Source: Nitrospirillum amazonense (GTDB taxonomy: Bacteria > Pseudomonadota > Alphaproteobacteria > Azospirillales > Azospirillaceae). From it: DNA of 64,000 bases. How positions within the stretch are numbered: position 1 is the stretch's first letter; every line of letters starts with the position of its first letter. The notes beneath the pieces were generated by a model, which was given only the letters and a program-made list of their open reading frames with translations, searched no databases and had not been told where the DNA came from. Positions 61,336 through 64,000 of the stretch are shown piece after piece. The translations under genes and the position numbers were made by a program. The stretch spans positions 744,001 to 808,000 of the forward strand of contig NZ_VITV01000001.1 of NCBI RefSeq assembly GCF_007828035.1, read 5' to 3'.

Positions 61336-64000
61336 TCAGCTGCACCCGGTCGTGCTGCCGCAGGTGTCGCACTTCAGGCACGTTCCATTCCGCACCAGGG
61401 TCATGTTCTGGCACTCGGGGCAGGGGTCGCCTTCGTAGCCCTTGGCGCGGGCTTCCTTGACGCGTTCCCAGCGGGCGTCACCGCCGCCGGAGACGGCGCC
61501 GCCGTAGCTGGTGCCGGTCACCACCTTTTCAGCACGGCTCAGGGCCGAGAAGGCCTGGGCGGCGCCGTGGGTGCCGGTGGCCACGTGGGTCTCGACGCTG
61601 GCGGTGGCGGTCGCGGTGGCCGTCTGGAAGGCGGCGACGGCGCGGCCGGCCTGGCCGCCGGGCAGGACCCGCAGGTTGGGCAGGTTGTTGCGGACATAGC
61701 CGGTGGAGGTGATGCGCGCCACCGCGTTCAGCGTCTCCTCCGCCACCTCGGCCGCGTGCGGCGGCAGGTCGCTCTGCTTCACGCCGCCGCCCATGGTGTC
61801 GGGCAGGATGTCGTCCGGCGTGGCGTGGGCGAGATCCGTGCGCGACAGATAGCTGATGGCCAGCTCCCGGAATACATAGTCCAGGATGGACGTCGCCATC
61901 TTGATGGCGTCGTTACCCTGCACCATGCCGGCCGGTTCGAAGCGGGTGAAGGTGAAGGCCTCCACATACTCCTCCAGCGGCACGCCATATTGCAGGCCCA
62001 GGCTGATGGCGATGGCGAAATTGTTCATCAGCGAGCGGAAGGCGGCGCCCTCCTTGTGCATGTCGATGAAGATTTCGCCCAGCTTGCCGTCCTCGTACTC
62101 GCCGGTGCGCAGATAGACCTTGTGGCCACCCACCGTGGCCTTCTGGGTGTAGCCCTTGCGGCGGTGGGGCAGGCGCTCGCGCTGGGCGCGCACCACCTTC
62201 TCCACCACCTTTTCCACGATGCGCTCGGTCACCACCTCGACGCGGACGGCGGTCGGGGCCTCCAGCACCTTTTCCAGCGTGGTCTCGGCGATGGCCTCGT
62301 CCTCGTCATCCTCCTCCAGCACCTGGGCGTTCAGCGGCTGGGACAGCTTGCTTCCGTCGCGGTAGAGCGCATTGGCCTTCAGGCCCAGGCTCCACGACAG
62401 CATATAGGCGTCCTTGCATTCCTCCACCGTGGCGTGGTTGGGCATGTTGATGGTCTTGGAGATGGCGCCGGAGATGAAGGGCTGCGACGCCGCCATCATG
62501 CGGATGTGGCTTTCCGCCGAGAGATAGCGCGTGCCGATCTTGCCGCAGGGGGTGGCGCAGTCGAACACCGGCAGATGCTCGGCCTTCAGGCCCGGCGCGC
62601 CCTCCAGAGTCATGGCGCCGCAGCAGTAGACGTTGGCGGCCTCGATCTCGGCCTTGGCAAAGCCCAGATGGGACAAGAGATCGAAGCCGAATTCCTCCAG
62701 CTTGTGCGCCGGCACGCCCAAGGCCCCGGTCAGGAAGTCGGCGCCCAGCGTCCACTTGTTGAAGGCGAACTTGATGTCGAAGGCGTTGGCCAGGCCCGAT
62801 TCCAGCTTTTCCAGCTGTTCCGCGCCAAAGCCCTTGGCCGCCAGCGTCTCATGATTCACGCCCGGCGCGCCCTTCAGCGTGCCATGGCCCACGGCATAGC
62901 GCTCGATGCGGGCCACGTCCGTGGCGGAATAGCCCAGGCGAGCCAGCGCTTCCGGCACCACGCGGTTGATGATCTTGAAATAGCCGCCGCCGGCCAGCTT
63001 CTTGAACTTCACCAGCGCAAAGTCCGGCTCGATGCCGGTGGTGTCGCAGTCCATGACCAGGCCGATGGTGCCGGTGGGGGCGACCACGGTGGCCTGGGCG
63101 TTGCGGTAGCCGTGCTTCTCGCCCAGCTCCAGCGCCTCATCCCAGGCGCGGCGGGCGGCCACGATCAGCCGCTGGTCGGGGCAATCCTCCGCATCCAGCG
63201 GCACCGGGGTGACCGACAGGCCCTCATACCCCTCCCCGGCGCCATAGGCGGCGCGGCGGTGGTTGCGGATGACGCGCAGCATGGCCGTGGCGTTGGGGGC
63301 ATAGCCGGGGAAGGTGCCCAGCTCACCCGCCATCTCGGCGGAGGTGGCGTAGGCGACACCGGTCATGATGGCGCTGATGGCGCCGCAGATGGCCCGGCCC
63401 TCGGCGCTGTCGTAGGGAATGCCCTCGGCCATCAGCAGGCCGCCGACGTTGGCGAAGCCCAGGCCCAGGGTGCGGTACTCATACGACAGGCGCGCGATCT
63501 CCTTGGAGGGGAACTGCGCCATGAGGACCGAGATTTCCAGCGCCACCGTCCACAGCCGGCAGGCATGGCGGAAGGCGTCGGTGTCGAACGAACCGTCGGC
63601 CCGGCGGAATTCCATCAGGTTCAGGGACGCCAGGTTGCAGGCCGTGTCGTCCAGGAACATGTATTCCGAGCAGGGGTTGGACGCGTTGATGCGGCCGGAC
63701 TCGGGGCAGGTGTGCCAGTCGTTGATGGTGGTGTCGTACTGCACGCCGGGGTCCGCCGACTGCCAGGCGGCGTGGCCGATCTTGTCCCACAGGTCGCGGG
63801 CCTTCAGCGTCTTGGCCACCTTGCCGTCGGTGCGGCGGATCAGGTTCCAGTCGGCATCCTCCTTCACCGCGCGGATGAAGGCGTCGGGCACGCGGACGGA
63901 GTTGTTGGAGTTCTGGCCGGAGACGGTCAGGTAGGCGCTGGAATCCCAGTCCGTGTCATAGGTCTGGAACTCCATCTCCGTATAGCCCTGGCCGGCGAAC
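61336..64000 (-). CDS. nrdJ: Adenosylcobalamin-dependent ribonucleotide reductase, class II (C-terminal part)
   Basis: The minus strand is open from the window edge to the stop at 61336, about 888 residues; the N-terminus is outside (the edge reads [18 protein letters not shown]). Active-site segments include [30 protein letters not shown] (catalytic Cys and Asn), [24 protein letters not shown] and [41 protein letters not shown]. The C-terminus is a Cys-rich zinc-binding tail ([28 protein letters not shown]) found in long class II enzymes. It makes deoxynucleotides without needing oxygen but requires B12. Confidence 0.97.
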   Translation of the reverse strand, partial: FAGQGYTEMEFQTYDTDWDSSAYLTVSGQNSNNSVRVPDAFIRAVKEDADWNLIRRTDGKVAKTLKARDLWDKIGHAAWQSADPGVQYDTTINDWHTCPESGRINASNPCSEYMFLDDTACNLASLNLMEFRRADGSFDTDAFRHACRLWTVALEISVLMAQFPSKEIARLSYEYRTLGLGFANVGGLLMAEGIPYDSAEGRAICGAISAIMTGVAYATSAEMAGELGTFPGYAPNATAMLRVIRNHRRAAYGAGEGYEGLSVTPVPLDAEDCPDQRLIVAARRAWDEALELGEKHGYRNAQATVVAPTGTIGLVMDCDTTGIEPDFALVKFKKLAGGGYFKIINRVVPEALARLGYSATDVARIERYAVGHGTLKGAPGVNHETLAAKGFGAEQLEKLESGLANAFDIKFAFNKWTLGADFLTGALGVPAHKLEEFGFDLLSHLGFAKAEIEAANVYCCGAMTLEGAPGLKAEHLPVFDCATPCGKIGTRYLSAESHIRMMAASQPFISGAISKTINMPNHATVEECKDAYMLSWSLGLKANALYRDGSKLSQPLNAQVLEEDDEDEAIAETTLEKVLEAPTAVRVEVVTERIVEKVVEKVVRAQRERLPHRRKGYTQKATVGGHKVYLRTGEYEDGKLGEIFIDMHKEGAAFRSLMNNFAIAISLGLQYGVPLEEYVEAFTFTRFEPAGMVQGNDAIKMATSILDYVFRELAISYLSRTDLAHATPDDILPDTMGGGVKQSDLPPHAAEVAEETLNAVARITSTGYVRNNLPNLRVLPGGQAGRAVAAFQTATATATASVETHVATGTHGAAQAFSALSRAEKVVTGTSYGGAVSGGGDARWERVKEARAKGYEGDPCPECQNMTLVRNGTCLKCDTCGSTTGCS

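Overview
The window reads as chromosomal DNA of a high-GC alphaproteobacterium, most likely of the Rhodospirillales/Azospirillaceae type (Azospirillum/Nitrospirillum-like; this is inference). The support is a complete red-type (form IC) RubisCO Calvin-cycle operon with cbbX and a divergent cbbR, a membrane-bound ferritin MbfA, a glyoxylate shunt with a divergent XRE/short-chain-fatty-acid-type regulator, a class II ribonucleotide reductase, and uniformly GC-rich codon use. I see no rRNA, tRNA, CRISPR array, insertion sequence or prophage. It looks like core or stable accessory chromosome.

Layout. 1-580: start of a TonB-dependent receptor (minus, cut by the window edge). 1194-9019: a hybrid sensor kinase, MbfA, a LysE-type exporter, a Sel1-like lipoprotein and a beta-lactamase-fold hydrolase. 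9270-15781: a lipase-like protein, then aceB and aceA (minus) facing a ScfR/RamB-like regulator. 15883-22293: mixed single genes (secreted unknowns, GNAT, amidohydrolase, PhyH oxygenase, VOC, DUF6624-like, YchJ). 22610-27592: two small His/Tyr-rich lipoproteins, a Bcr/CflA-type drug exporter, an outer-membrane efflux channel and a MerR/TipAS regulator. 27733-30860: exonuclease III and the cstA-yjiX pair. 31311-34123: four tandem paralogues of a small secreted SCPU-like protein. 34451-35641: glutaryl-CoA dehydrogenase. 36609-44127: a nucleotide/nucleoside scavenging block (deoxyribosyltransferase, CpdB, and an ABC importer with BMP-family binding protein). 44476-48929: PhoD phosphatase, NfeD/SPFH pair and a patatin. 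48991-58830: the operon cbbF-P-T-A-L-S-X-E with divergent cbbR. 58910-61218: two paralogous secreted unknowns, a small unknown and a Tat-exported aldo/keto reductase. 61336-64000: C-terminal part of nrdJ.

How genes work together. The cbb operon supplies CO2 fixation, and several gene pairs overlap by 1-4 bases, which implies translational coupling. aceA/aceB with the divergent regulator form the glyoxylate shunt for growth on acetate or fatty acids. CpdB would release nucleosides in the periplasm, the BMP/ABC system would import them, and the deoxyribosyltransferase-like enzyme would process them.

The most striking signal is regulatory. Each of the four SCPU-like genes has its own near-perfect -24/-12 (sigma54) promoter, an IHF-like site about 29-44 bases upstream of the -24 box, candidate enhancer sites about 95-160 bases upstream, a short leader with a GGGC/GCCC hairpin, and its own terminator hairpin. 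This is a repeated RpoN-dependent expression cassette for a family of secreted proteins with no chaperone or usher gene beside it. Also notable are an array of GTAA motifs with a 39-base palindrome between aceA and its regulator, two nested palindromes between aceA and aceB, and an intrinsic terminator with no gene to terminate (possible small RNA).
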